Source of the DNA: Persephonella atlantica
Lineage (GTDB): Bacteria; Aquificota; Aquificia; Aquificales; Hydrogenothermaceae
Length of the DNA: 64,000 nucleotides
NCBI RefSeq assembly: GCF_016617615.1
Contig: NZ_JAACYA010000001.1
Location: forward strand, 496,001 to 560,000
Direction of reading: 5' to 3'
The notes under the pieces are model-generated. The model searched no databases, was not told the DNA's origin, and saw only the letters and a list, made by a program, of their open reading frames with translations. Every line of letters starts with the position of its first letter. The first letter of the stretch is position 1. The position numbers and the translations under genes were made by a program. Shown one piece after another: positions 18,109 through 25,500 of this stretch.

Positions 18109-18604
18109 TAAATATCTGAAAAAATATATAAGTGATAATCAGTCTGGCTGGGATTACTTTATAAAATATGCCCTTACATTTGGCTTGATTGGTCCTGTCT
18201 TATCCTTTTACAGTCTCACAACCCAGATGAAATATAGCATAGGAAAAGCTTTTTTATATTCTGTAACTACTTATTTTATGGATTTATTAGTTGTTCTGGT
18301 TTTTTCGTACCTTGTTTTTAGATTTTTAAAAAAAGATTTTCACAGAGTTTTAAAAATGTATATTATCGTTAACATTCCCATATGGCTGTCAGACATTTTT
18401 GATATTTACCAGCCGTTAAGGATTTTGAGTAATGTTGGCCTTATTTACAGTTTTTATATTCTCTATAAAGGTTTAGAAAGCATAGATTTAAAGAAAAAAT
18501 TTATTATTCTTTCTGTTTTCCATCTTGTTTTATATGTAATAAATGCAGTTTTATCTGAAATAATAGCAACCAATCCAGTATTACTGAAACTTTTACAAAA
18601 ATAA
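18080..18604 (+). CDS. Polytopic membrane protein (possibly Yip1-like)
   Basis: 174 residues with about five hydrophobic helices. The pattern GLIGPVLSFYSL, then SVTTYFMDLLVVLVFSYLVF and IPIWLSDIF, resembles small Yip1-domain proteins. The only in-frame start is TTG 18080, 29 bases inside the helicase gene. An AAAGGAG lies after it with no usable start codon, so the true start is uncertain. It is the last chromosomal gene before the CRISPR island and overlaps the 3' end of cas2 by 12 bases on the other strand. Confidence 0.55.
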   Translation: MILKGVFLPNKYLKKYISDNQSGWDYFIKYALTFGLIGPVLSFYSLTTQMKYSIGKAFLYSVTTYFMDLLVVLVFSYLVFRFLKKDFHRVLKMYIIVNIPIWLSDIFDIYQPLRILSNVGLIYSFYILYKGLESIDLKKKFIILSVFHLVLYVINAVLSEIIATNPVLLKLLQK

Positions 18605-18859
18605 ATCCTCGTGGGAAGGCTTCTTTATTCCTATACTTTCCCTATCATAATATTTTTTTGTTCTGAATTTGTATATCAAAACGCTGTCTTCATTTTCATC
18701 CATTATCTCTTTAAGCTCATCTTTCAGAATTCTCAGTGTTGCCTGCGTAATATTCCCTTCAAACACACTATTTTGAACTGGTGTTAAATACTTTTTGCAT
18801 ATTTTGTGTATTTTTTGAACTCTCTTTTCATTTATATCATAGACCAAAATAACGAACAT
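18593..18859 (-). CDS. cas2: Cas2 endoribonuclease-like adaptation protein
   Basis: 88 residues, ferredoxin fold. LVYDIN carries the conserved aspartate D8, and NSVFEGNITQATLRIL matches the Cas2 second strand-helix. Cas2 dimers bridge two Cas1 dimers for spacer integration. It starts 4 bases after cas1. Last gene of the adaptation set. Confidence 0.95.
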   Translation of the reverse strand: MFVILVYDINEKRVQKIHKICKKYLTPVQNSVFEGNITQATLRILKDELKEIMDENEDSVLIYKFRTKKYYDRESIGIKKPSHEDLFL

Positions 18860-18863
18860 ATGC

Positions 18864-19859
18864 TCACCAGTTAGCTATAAATGGTTGATAAATCTGCTCT
18901 CCAAAAAAATGCTTATAAAGCTTATAACATTCTAGTCTTATTAATTTTCTGTAAGAAACTTTACCTAAATTTTTGTATTTTATAGTGGTGTTTAGTTTTT
19001 CTTCAAAAGCTCTAATGAAAATCTGCTTTCCTTTCTCGTTTAGATAAGCGAAATCAATATCTTCCTCAAAATGCTTAAGCTGGATTTGATTTTTATTTAT
19101 GAGAGAAAAAATAACCCTATCTACAATTACTGGCTTGAAAATCTCTGCCAAATCAAGGTTTAGGCTAAAGCTTCTGTGGTTTGTTTCGTGCAGATATCCA
19201 ATTCGCGGGTCAAGGTGAGTTCTGTAAATCTGTGAAAGAATCGTCGTATAAATCAGAGAGTTCCCAAAACTAATAAGAGCATTCAGAGGGTTTTCTGGAG
19301 GTCTTTTGGTTCTTTTATCAAAAAAGAAATCTCCAATGTTTAAAATTACATTAAAGGCCTCATAATACTTTTTTCTAATATCCCCTTCTAATGCCATTAA
19401 AGATGGAATATCTTCTTTTTTATCAATCTCTTTTGATTTTTCTTCAATTTCTTCAATAAAAGGTTTTATATACTCTTCTTTAGATTTTTTGTAATAGTTT
19501 AGATTTTTAAGAATGTTTGCCACTGCTCCATAAACAAAACTTTTTGCCAAAAACATTCTTTCTTCTTTTTTTAGATAAAACTGTGCCTGTTTTAAAATTA
19601 TCATTCCAGAGTTTAGATGATCCCTTGGATAATAGCTTCCGATGTAATAGCCGTAGTAATTGTAGAAATAAACAGGAATTTTATTGCTGGTCAGAAATTC
19701 TAAAACCCTCTTATTCAGGTCTAACTCACCGAAAACGTGTATTTCAGAGACTGCATTTACAGGAATTACTCTCTTTTCCTCATTTTCTTTTATAAAAATT
19801 AGTGTATTATCTTTCCTTTTAAGCTGTCCGTCGTTAAAAATATATATTGCTTTCTTCAA
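18864..19859 (-). CDS. cas1: Cas1 integrase (type I-B class)
   Basis: 331 residues. Catalytic metal ligands are all present: E158 in ALEGDIRKKY, H224 in LHETNHRSFSL and E239 in DLAEIFKP. The N-terminal beta domain begins IYIFNDGQLKRKDNTL. Cas1 cuts and joins prespacers at the leader-repeat junction. Sequence style and neighbours (cas4, cas8b, cas7b) fit subtype I-B. It starts 3 bases after the TumE-like toxin gene, so toxin and integrase share a message. Confidence 0.97.
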   Translation of the reverse strand: MKKAIYIFNDGQLKRKDNTLIFIKENEEKRVIPVNAVSEIHVFGELDLNKRVLEFLTSNKIPVYFYNYYGYYIGSYYPRDHLNSGMIILKQAQFYLKKEERMFLAKSFVYGAVANILKNLNYYKKSKEEYIKPFIEEIEEKSKEIDKKEDIPSLMALEGDIRKKYYEAFNVILNIGDFFFDKRTKRPPENPLNALISFGNSLIYTTILSQIYRTHLDPRIGYLHETNHRSFSLNLDLAEIFKPVIVDRVIFSLINKNQIQLKHFEEDIDFAYLNEKGKQIFIRAFEEKLNTTIKYKNLGKVSYRKLIRLECYKLYKHFFGEQIYQPFIANW

Positions 19860-19862
19860 CTT

Positions 19863-20204
19863 TTAGCTCTTCAGGTATTTTTCTATTTTTTTTAAGATTG
19901 AATAGCAGTCTAATTCAAAACTTTCATAAACATTTTCTCCAACGTGTTTATGATGAGGATATGTTCTTATATTTTTATGGTGAGGAGCATTATCCCATCT
20001 AATTATCAATTTCCCATCTATTGTTTGCCAATGATAAGAATATTCACGAGCGATATTATCAGAATATTCAGTAATATATAGCTGTGTATTATTTTTTAAA
20101 TCTACTTTGATTTTTATATAAAAACCTTCTTCAAAGTATCTGAATTTAAGGACTTCATATCTTTTTATGAATGAAAAACTATTTAAACAATCAAGAATTC
20201 CCAC
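19863..20204 (-). CDS. TumE-like toxin (DUF6516 type)
   Basis: 113 residues. The conserved core RWDNAPHHKNIRTYPHHKH with a preceding YHWQ motif is the hallmark I associate with DUF6516/TumE-family toxins, predicted RNA-acting proteins of toxin-antitoxin pairs. The start overlaps the preceding antitoxin-like gene by 14 bases, a usual sign of a coupled pair. It is placed inside the adaptation operon between cas4 and cas1. Activity is inferred only. Confidence 0.78.
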   Translation of the reverse strand: MGILDCLNSFSFIKRYEVLKFRYFEEGFYIKIKVDLKNNTQLYITEYSDNIAREYSYHWQTIDGKLIIRWDNAPHHKNIRTYPHHKHVGENVYESFELDCYSILKKIEKYLKS

Positions 20205-20439
20205 TATTAATCTCTGATATTTTCTTTTTTATGTATTTAAGTTCTTTGATGGCTGATTTCCAATCTAAATAATCATCCCATTTTTCAAAATTTTCTTTTT
20301 TCCTAACTTCTTTTTCAAATTCTGAAAATTTTTTATTATATTTTTTTTCAAAAAGTTTAATTTCTTCTTCTAAAATATGTAATCTATAAAGTAAATCTGC
20401 TTTTAAAAGATTCTTAATTTCTTTATCATTTACTAACAT
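20191..20439 (-). CDS. Antitoxin-like coiled-coil protein paired with the TumE-like toxin
   Basis: 82 residues, mostly charged helix (HILEEEIKLFEKKYNKKF, then KWDDYLDWKSAIKEL). It precedes and overlaps the TumE-like gene, the order normal for antitoxin then toxin. No DNA-binding motif is obvious. GGTGG stands 7 bases before ATG 20439. A weak promoter-like TTGAAA-17-TAAATT begins at the cas4 stop codon, so the pair may also be transcribed on its own. Confidence 0.7.
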   Translation of the reverse strand: MLVNDKEIKNLLKADLLYRLHILEEEIKLFEKKYNKKFSEFEKEVRKKENFEKWDDYLDWKSAIKELKYIKKKISEINSGNS

Positions 20440-20504
20440 TTTTTATCCACCTGTTCTATTAACTTAAAATCTCTATTTAAATTTATCGGTTTAACATATA
20501 TTTT

Positions 20505-21002
20505 TCAACTCCAGCACATCTCTTTGTATGCACAGTTTCTGCAGTAGGGAATTTTTACAGGTTCTGGGGGTGTTTCCTGTTTTAATATTTTTTGTATTCC
20601 TTTGACGGCTTCTTCTAACTTCTGTTCTAATTCTTTTGTAAGGACAATTTTTTCTCTTTTTCTCTCTTCTGGTATTAACAGTTCTCCTTCTAAGTTAATG
20701 CCCTTTTGCTTCATGTAGTATATATAAAAAGCTACCTGCATTCTTGCGCTTTCTAAGAATTTTGATGATTTTTTGATTTCTCCGATTATCTTTTTGTTTG
20801 GAAGAATGTCTATCTGGATTGTGTTATCTATGAGAAATCCTTTTTTCTGTCTTTTGTAGAAAATTTCCTGAATATGCTTCCCAAGAATTAAAAAATCGCT
20901 TTCCTGGTCAGCTTCTATGCCGTGTCCAATAAGCCAGACTTCACGGGGACAGATGTAGTAATACCAGATTAATGTCCCGTTAATGTTTTCCAATTTGTTC
21001 AT
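20505..21002 (-). CDS. cas4: Cas4 RecB-like nuclease with Fe-S cluster
   Basis: About 165 residues from ATG 21002, which starts MNKLENINGTLIWYYYIC. A TTG 36 bases upstream is possible, but neither has a clear ribosome binding site. The four cluster cysteines are C18 and the C-terminal set in YCRNCAYKEMC. RecB-type residues lie in SDFLILGKHIQE, DILPNKKIIGEIKKS and ARMQVAFYIYYMK. Cas4 trims prespacers and selects PAM-containing ends for Cas1-Cas2. Head of the adaptation gene string. Confidence 0.93.
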   Translation of the reverse strand: MNKLENINGTLIWYYYICPREVWLIGHGIEADQESDFLILGKHIQEIFYKRQKKGFLIDNTIQIDILPNKKIIGEIKKSSKFLESARMQVAFYIYYMKQKGINLEGELLIPEERKREKIVLTKELEQKLEEAVKGIQKILKQETPPEPVKIPYCRNCAYKEMCWS

Positions 21003-21041
21003 GTGGTTAAATTTAAACTTTTTAAGTTTTTTTGACAAATT

Positions 21042-21317
21042 TTATTTATACAGATAAAACTGTGAAGGCACGCGGTTGTGTTTGTAGGTTTTAAAGTTTT
21101 TTCTAAATTTATTACTTTTACGATTTTCGTTAACGGTAAGAACAAATCCAGTGAAAATTAAAAACCAAAATCCAAGAAGTAAAAAAGAAATAACAAAAGG
21201 TAAAATAACGCTAACAGCATACCAGATTAAAACCAAAACAACCCCAACACTAAACAAAAACAGAGGAGTAAACAATAAAGACAGTCCTAAAGCTAAAAAA
21301 GTTTTAAAAATTCTCAT
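21042..21317 (-). CDS. Small two-helix membrane protein, uncertain
   Basis: 91 residues: two long hydrophobic stretches (about 5-33 and 34-62), then a basic tail (NENRKSNKFRKNFKTYKHN). No ribosome binding site is apparent before ATG 21317. It lies 39 bases upstream of cas4 on the same strand and 20 bases past the degenerate repeat at 21337. Possibly a real small membrane protein of the adaptation operon. I do not recognise a family, and a non-coding stretch is also possible. Confidence 0.4.
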   Translation of the reverse strand: MRIFKTFLALGLSLLFTPLFLFSVGVVLVLIWYAVSVILPFVISFLLLGFWFLIFTGFVLTVNENRKSNKFRKNFKTYKHNRVPSQFYLYK

Positions 21318-21336
21318 GGCAAATGATTATATACCA

Positions 21337-21366
21337 ATTTCAATTCCTCATAGGCACGCTAAAAAC
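21337..21366 (-). repeat. Degenerate CRISPR repeat at the distal end of array 1
   Basis: Thirty bases matching the array 1 repeat except for the terminal base and the GCACGC variant. It is separated from the next repeat by 253 bases rather than a 35-38-base spacer. It lies on the presumed leader of the adaptation mRNA, so Cas6 could still cut there. Confidence 0.85.
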
Positions 21367-21538
21367 TCAGTCTATGGAGGGTGCTGAAATGAGCATATCC
21401 CTGAAAGCCTTCCTGAAATGGAAAGGGGTCACTCTAAGAGTGACCCTAAAAATTTCAGTAGGCAATTAAGGGGACTCAGCCAGAGATAGTTCCTTCCGCC
21501 CAAAGGGACTATCTTTTGGTTTCCTATATATGATTATA

Positions 21539-21567
21539 ATTATAGGCCTTCTGACGCCGATTTGCAA
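21539..21567 (-). promoter_or_regulatory. Promoter directed at the adaptation genes
   Basis: Minus strand: TTGCAA (21562-21567), a 17-base spacer, TATAAT (21539-21544). A transcript from about 21531 would carry three of the hairpins and the degenerate repeat 21337-21366 before reaching cas4. Confidence 0.6.
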
Positions 21568-21588
21568 GTTTTTCGCTTGCAGTGACCT

Positions 21589-21614
21589 GCCCTCGGTGTC
21601 GGTGAGGCTTTTTT
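21589..21614 (+). terminator. Terminator-like hairpin with T6 on the plus strand
   Basis: GCC-TC pairs with GA-GGC (one bulged C) around GGTGTCGGT, followed by TTTTTT at 21609-21614, just before the last intact repeat of array 1. It would stop rightward transcripts entering the array from its distal end. Confidence 0.4.
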
Positions 21615-21619
21615 GTATA

Positions 21620-22045
21620 GTTTCAATTCCTCATAGGTACGCTAAAAACCATTTTTGCAACTCTGCGAGACCTCATGTCTTTGTAGTTTCAATTCCTTAT
21701 AGGTACGCTAAAAACCTATGAAAACATAAGAAGGCAAAAAACACTTTTTACAGTTTCAATTCCTCATAGGTACGCTAAAAACTTTGAACAGGCTCAAATA
21801 CAGGATATAAATAGCATGTTTCAATTCCTCATAGGTACGCTAAAAACAGAGGTTGTTATCTACCCTTCTGGAGAGAATGTATCGTTTCAATTCCTCATAG
21901 GTACGCTAAAAACGGGTGCTTTCCGTGTATATTCGCAAGCCCCACGGAAAGTTTCAATTCCTCATAGGTACGCTAAAAACGCTTTAACCATAATAACTAT
22001 CGGTGCTTTGTCGTGGTTTCAATTCCTCATAGGCACGCTAAAAAC
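21620..22045 (-). CRISPR. CRISPR array 1: 7 intact repeats, 6 spacers
   Basis: Repeats of 30 bases start at 21620, 21686, 21753, 21818, 21884, 21951 and 22016 on the plus-strand coordinate. Spacers are 35-37 bases. Transcribed leftward: read on the minus strand the repeat starts GTTTTTAGCG and ends GAATTGAAAC, giving the classic ATTGAAAC crRNA 5' handle. Most units have the CCTATGAGG core; the one at 21686 has CCTATAAGG. The leader-proximal unit has GCGTGCC instead of GCGTACC. Same repeat family as array 2, so one Cas6 should serve both. Confidence 0.98.
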
Positions 22046-22176
22046 CATAAAATTAACTTCCTATTCTGTTGTCAAGAAACCGTTGTAAAACTTAGCTGAT
22101 TTTAAATATACAAAAAACTATAAATCCTGTCAAATGAAGTTAATTTTCTGTCAACCTCCAATCCTGCAAAAAACCC
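22046..22176 (-). promoter_or_regulatory. Leader and promoter of CRISPR array 1
   Basis: 131 bp matching the array 2 leader (38438-38568) in inverted orientation at 129 positions by eye. Contains TTGACA (22128-22133), a 17-base spacer and TATATT (22105-22110) on the minus strand. The 12-bp inverted repeat AAAATTAACTTC / GAAGTTAATTTT has one arm 3 bases from the first repeat. From 22177 to 22275 there is only AT-rich sequence with no gene. Confidence 0.92.
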
Positions 22177-22275
22177 AGGACATCGACAAATCATTGATAT
22201 TTCTTTTCTATAAGACTTTTTTATATTGGTTTTTGAATTTAATTGAGATTTCTTCCTTTCTAATCCTATAGAAAT

Positions 22276-22305
22276 CTTTCAATCCCTCATAGGCACGCTA
22301 AAAAT
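22276..22305 (-). repeat. Solitary degenerate CRISPR repeat downstream of cas3
   Basis: A 30-base repeat copy differing from the array 1 unit at both end bases and one internal base. It sits 54 bases after cas3 on the same strand and upstream of the array 1 leader. With no second repeat within spacer distance it is an orphan. It would place a Cas6 recognition hairpin in the 3' end of the cas mRNA. The following 32 bases contain GATTTCT and AGAAATC, a 7-bp inverted repeat. Confidence 0.85.
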
Positions 22306-22338
22306 TACTAACCTTCTTATCCTATTAATCCTGCTAAT

Positions 22339-22355
22339 GGGAAGATAATCTTCCC
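22339..22355. terminator. Palindromic hairpin after cas3
   Basis: GGGAAGAT and ATCTTCCC flank a single base, 4 bases past the cas3 stop. A tight, GC-containing hairpin but without a T run, so it may protect or only partly end the cas message. Confidence 0.5.
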
Positions 22356-22359
22356 CTGT

Positions 22360-24678
22360 TTAAAACATAAAAAACTCACTTTTTACTTTAAACCCTGTTT
22401 CCAAATCATAATAATCTTCTAAATTCTCAATTGGAACGTAATAAAAGCCGTTTTCTACAGGTGGAGTATTGTCTTTAATAGGAACAGAGATTATATAGCT
22501 GTAAAACTGAGATTTCATGTTGTCAAAAGCCTTTTTTCTATCAAATATATCTTTTATCTGCATAATTTTCTTAAACTCTTCCCACACTTCAATCGCTTCT
22601 TTATCTATCTGGATAAAAACATCAGTTTTATTAGCTTCTTCTTCTATTAGTTTAAAGTCAGCTATAGATAAAATCTGTCCTGGTTCTCTTTCTCCAGAAA
22701 ATTTTAAAGAGTACAAATATTCAAGGAGTTTATAGCTTTCTGCCATAGATTTTCTCTCTAACAGTGCTTTAAAATACTGATTTATAAGCTCTAAAACTTC
22801 ATTTTCTTCGTACTCATTTTTTATAAAAATATCCTCTGTTGCCTGTAAAAGTGTTGAATCGTAAACATAAGAGCTGTAAAGTCTGTTGTTCTTATCTAAC
22901 AGCTTTACAACAAAAACTTCTCCCTGTTTTCTCTCGCCTTCCCTATTACATCTGCCTGCACTCTGTATAATACTGTCTAATGGTGCAAAATCTCTGTAAA
23001 CAACGTCAAAATCAATATCTACTCCTGCTTCCACAAGCTGTGTTGTTACTGATAGTTTACTCTTTTTTTCTTTTAGGTGCTGGATTCTTTCTAATCTGTG
23101 GATTGGAACGATATGGGTTGACAGGAAAACAGGCTTTTTGTCTTTGAAAAATTCATAAATTTCTTTTGCCTGATTTACTGTGTTTGCTATGAAAAGGTAG
23201 CTTTTTTCTTGTTTTAGATTAATTTCCTTTAAAAAATCATCTAAAGTTTTTTCTTTTTTGTCAAACTTTATCCTGTATCTGTTAAATTTTTCAAAATATT
23301 TTTTATGCTGTGTGAGTGGAATAGTTTCTTTTTCTTCAAAAATAAGTGGCTGGGTTGCTGTTGAGAATATCAGATAAAAGTTATACTTATCTGCCATGTG
23401 TGAGATAATTTCTTTTATAACAAGCCAGTATTTAAAAGGTATTGACTGGATTTCATCTAAAATGACTATACTGTTTGTAAATCTGTGAAACTTCCTCAGG
23501 GATTTGTTTTTGTAGCCAATAAGGGTGTGAAAAAGTTGTATAAATGTGGTTGTTATAATCTGACTGTTCCATCCTTCAACAAGAACCCTTGAACTGTCGT
23601 AATCAAACTCGTTTTCTTCATATTTATATCTAAAATCTGATAAATAATGATGTTTCAAGATTATTTTGCTGTCAGGGTTGATACCATTTTCTTTTAAAAC
23701 TTTTTCAAAAACTGAAAAATTCTGCTCAATTATAGACAAAAACGGCAGGGAATAAATAATTTTTGGATTAACTTTCTTTTCCTGTTTTAATTTTTCTGAC
23801 AATTTTAGTGCAAAAGCAAAAGATATAAGGGTTTTTCCCATCCCTGTTGGCAGTGTCAGTGAGTATATTTTGCTGTTAAGGTCAATCTGTCTTCCTAAAA
23901 CTTCGTCTAAAGCCTTGCTTCTGAGAAGATTTATCTCACTTTTCTCAAAATTTTGATTTTTTATGAAATTCTGAACAAGGTTTGGTGGGAAACTTACTTC
24001 TTTAAATAAAATTTCTGCATTTTTATCCAGAATAACATCCGATTTGTCTCCATCAAGTAGATAGGAAAACAGTAAAACTGTAGTTATGTAGTAATATAAA
24101 CTCTTTTCTCGCTGGATTTTTCTTATACTTCTCTTTGTTTTTCTTAAATTTTTCTGGATTTCATAAAGGTTTATATCTTCAAAGTTAAAATCTAAAATTT
24201 CTTTGTTTTTTATCTTTAAACTTTCAAAAAAAAGTTTAAATTTCTCTTTGTTTATACTTTCTATCTGTTTTTGTAAAATTTTGATTTCTTCATCAGAAAG
24301 TATCAAATCTTCAACAAAATCCCTTAAGTCTGAATGATGTCTTTTGGGTAGTATAAACGCAAGGGATAATAAAAAAGGGTTCTGCAAATTTTTGCTTTTC
24401 AGGTATCTATCCATAATATAAAAACCAATGACTGCTCCAAGGAGAGAATGTTTTGTTTCTGGTTTGTTTTTTAGCTGTCTGTTTCCTCTTATGTATTCCT
24501 GAAAAAAGTAGGTGGATTTTCCTATATCGTGGGAAAAAACTATTATTGACAGCAAATCTTTTAAAACTCTGTCATTAATCTTCTCTTTTTCAAAGAGCTT
24601 TACAGCAATCTGGTAAACTTGTGATACGTGTGTTTCCAAAAGCTTATCTGGATGTGAAAGAAGGTTTGAGTATCTCAT
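22360..24678 (-). CDS. cas3: Cas3 HD nuclease-helicase
   Basis: 772 residues, the DNA-degrading effector of type I interference. The HD nuclease domain (about 1-200) holds H17 and HDIGK (H50, D51). The DExD helicase follows with Walker A LPTGMGKT (about 280), ILDEIQSIP (motif II) and QSAGRCNREG (motif VI). C-terminal accessory region from about 600. It starts 2 bases after vapC, so it can be read from both the long cas transcript and the vapBC promoter. All catalytic residues visible are intact. Confidence 0.96.
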   Translation of the reverse strand: MRYSNLLSHPDKLLETHVSQVYQIAVKLFEKEKINDRVLKDLLSIIVFSHDIGKSTYFFQEYIRGNRQLKNKPETKHSLLGAVIGFYIMDRYLKSKNLQNPFLLSLAFILPKRHHSDLRDFVEDLILSDEEIKILQKQIESINKEKFKLFFESLKIKNKEILDFNFEDINLYEIQKNLRKTKRSIRKIQREKSLYYYITTVLLFSYLLDGDKSDVILDKNAEILFKEVSFPPNLVQNFIKNQNFEKSEINLLRSKALDEVLGRQIDLNSKIYSLTLPTGMGKTLISFAFALKLSEKLKQEKKVNPKIIYSLPFLSIIEQNFSVFEKVLKENGINPDSKIILKHHYLSDFRYKYEENEFDYDSSRVLVEGWNSQIITTTFIQLFHTLIGYKNKSLRKFHRFTNSIVILDEIQSIPFKYWLVIKEIISHMADKYNFYLIFSTATQPLIFEEKETIPLTQHKKYFEKFNRYRIKFDKKEKTLDDFLKEINLKQEKSYLFIANTVNQAKEIYEFFKDKKPVFLSTHIVPIHRLERIQHLKEKKSKLSVTTQLVEAGVDIDFDVVYRDFAPLDSIIQSAGRCNREGERKQGEVFVVKLLDKNNRLYSSYVYDSTLLQATEDIFIKNEYEENEVLELINQYFKALLERKSMAESYKLLEYLYSLKFSGEREPGQILSIADFKLIEEEANKTDVFIQIDKEAIEVWEEFKKIMQIKDIFDRKKAFDNMKSQFYSYIISVPIKDNTPPVENGFYYVPIENLEDYYDLETGFKVKSEFFMF

Positions 24679-24680
24679 AT

Positions 24681-25091
24681 TTATTCTGCAATTTTTAAAA
24701 TATTTTTAGAAAATTCAGATAGTAAATCTTTTTCTGGATAATGTTTTACATTCCGTGTAATTATTTTTAACTTGTACTTTTTTGCTGTTGCCATAATTAG
24801 ACAATCAATGGTAGATAAAGTTATGCCTTTTTTTCTATAATCTCTATAGAATTTTGCCCCTATTTCCACTATATCATTATCTATATTTATTATTTCAAAT
24901 CCTTCCACAAAATCTTTGACTGCCTTTTCCTGTTTTTTTGAGTAAACACCTTTTAAAAGCTCATAATAGGTTAATATACTTAAAGAAGCATTACCACTGA
25001 AAAGTAAATCTTTTATAAGAGATACTGCAAATTCCTGTCCCTTTAAAAAATCTATACAAACATCAGTATCAACAATAAATTTATTTGCCAA
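24681..25091 (-). CDS. vapC: VapC-type PIN-domain toxin
   Basis: 136 residues, predicted Mg-dependent RNase. PIN acidic set: D8 and D10 in FIVDTDVCIDFL, E near 43 in YYELLKG, D near 95 in STIDCLIMATA, then TRNVKHYP. It overlaps the antitoxin gene by 11 bases and ends 2 bases before cas3. Inserted within the type I-B operon between cas5 and cas3. Confidence 0.9.
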   Translation of the reverse strand: MANKFIVDTDVCIDFLKGQEFAVSLIKDLLFSGNASLSILTYYELLKGVYSKKQEKAVKDFVEGFEIINIDNDIVEIGAKFYRDYRKKGITLSTIDCLIMATAKKYKLKIITRNVKHYPEKDLLSEFSKNILKIAE

Positions 25092-25323
25092 TCCTTTTTC
25101 CCTCTATAGATAAATCTTCTTTCCTCATTCTATTAACATATTCAATGCTGTTTTCTTCAAAGTCTTTCATGACTCCTGCAGTTGATAAAGCTTTCTCTAT
25201 TTTCTTTTTCTTTAAATAATCAGACAAAGCTTCTTTAACTATTTCGCTGAAGTTATTAGATATACTCTCTGCTTCTTTGTATAATTCTTCAGGCAATGAT
25301 ATTGTTTTCTTTATGGTTGCCAT
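25081..25323 (-). CDS. vapB: VapB-like antitoxin
   Basis: 80 residues. The N-terminus KKTISLPEELYKEAESISN is a ribbon-helix-helix DNA-binding motif, and the C-terminal half should wrap the PIN toxin. ATG 25323 has GAGGT at good spacing; an ATG 6 bases upstream is too close to it. Partner of the downstream vapC. The dyad at 25326-25343 is a likely autoregulatory site. Confidence 0.85.
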   Translation of the reverse strand: MATIKKTISLPEELYKEAESISNNFSEIVKEALSDYLKKKKIEKALSTAGVMKDFEENSIEYVNRMRKEDLSIEGKRIGK

Positions 25324-25325
25324 TA

Positions 25326-25343
25326 TCATACCTCATAGTATGA
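25326..25343. promoter_or_regulatory. Dyad operator candidate at vapB
   Basis: TCATAC, 6 bases, GTATGA: a perfect dyad covering the ribosome binding site of vapB, between the promoter and the start codon. Fits autoregulation by a ribbon-helix-helix antitoxin. Confidence 0.5.
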
Positions 25344-25363
25344 AATAATATTCTTACTGACTA

Positions 25364-25392
25364 AATATAGTTTAATTTTGCTTAAGTATCAA
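25364..25392 (-). promoter_or_regulatory. Promoter of vapBC (and cas3)
   Basis: Minus strand: TTGATA (25387-25392), a 17-base spacer, TATATT (25364-25369). Start near 25357, giving about 34 bases of leader. It gives vapBC, and by read-through cas3, a start independent of the cas6 promoter. Confidence 0.7.
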
Positions 25393-25445
25393 TGTCTTTA
25401 TAGGTTAGCCGTATTCAGTGTTTTATTTTGATATCTTTGCATTAC

Positions 25446-25497
25446 TATACCTTTGGTATTATACTTTTAGTAAAAGATTTATTTTTCCAAAGGTATA
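25446..25497. repeat. 11-bp inverted repeat next to an ATPase remnant
   Basis: TATACCTTTGG (25446-25456) and CCAAAGGTATA (25487-25497) are perfect inverted copies 30 bases apart. The right arm ends 3 bases before the ATG of the remnant at 25501. Could be an old regulatory dyad or a mobile-element scar. The rest of 25393-25612 holds nothing else I can support. Confidence 0.55.
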
Positions 25498-25500
25498 AAA

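Larger units (their letters stand above)
21367..21619. other. Hairpin-rich 253-bp segment between CRISPR repeats
   Basis: No spacer-length unit and no convincing gene. Perfect or near-perfect hairpins: 21378-21402 (AGGGTGCT with AGCA-CCCT), 21426-21446 (GGGTCACTC with GAGTGACCC, 3-base loop), 21484-21514 (AGATAGTTCC with GGGACTATCT) and 21564-21580 (GCAAG with CTTGC). CTGAAATG or CTGAAAG recurs three times in 21385-21420. It may be a structured 5' leader of the adaptation operon or a small RNA. It does not match tmRNA, RNase P RNA or SRP RNA by eye. Confidence 0.6.

Noticed and set aside
21367-21619. Known structured RNA (tmRNA, RNase P RNA, SRP RNA)
   Set aside because: None of the conserved core sequences of those RNAs could be found on either strand; kept as an unclassified hairpin-rich block.
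21816-22088. Open frame with repeated FQFLIGTLKT peptide
   Set aside because: It is a translation of CRISPR repeats and spacers of array 1, and so is the similar frame at 39252-39434 in array 2.
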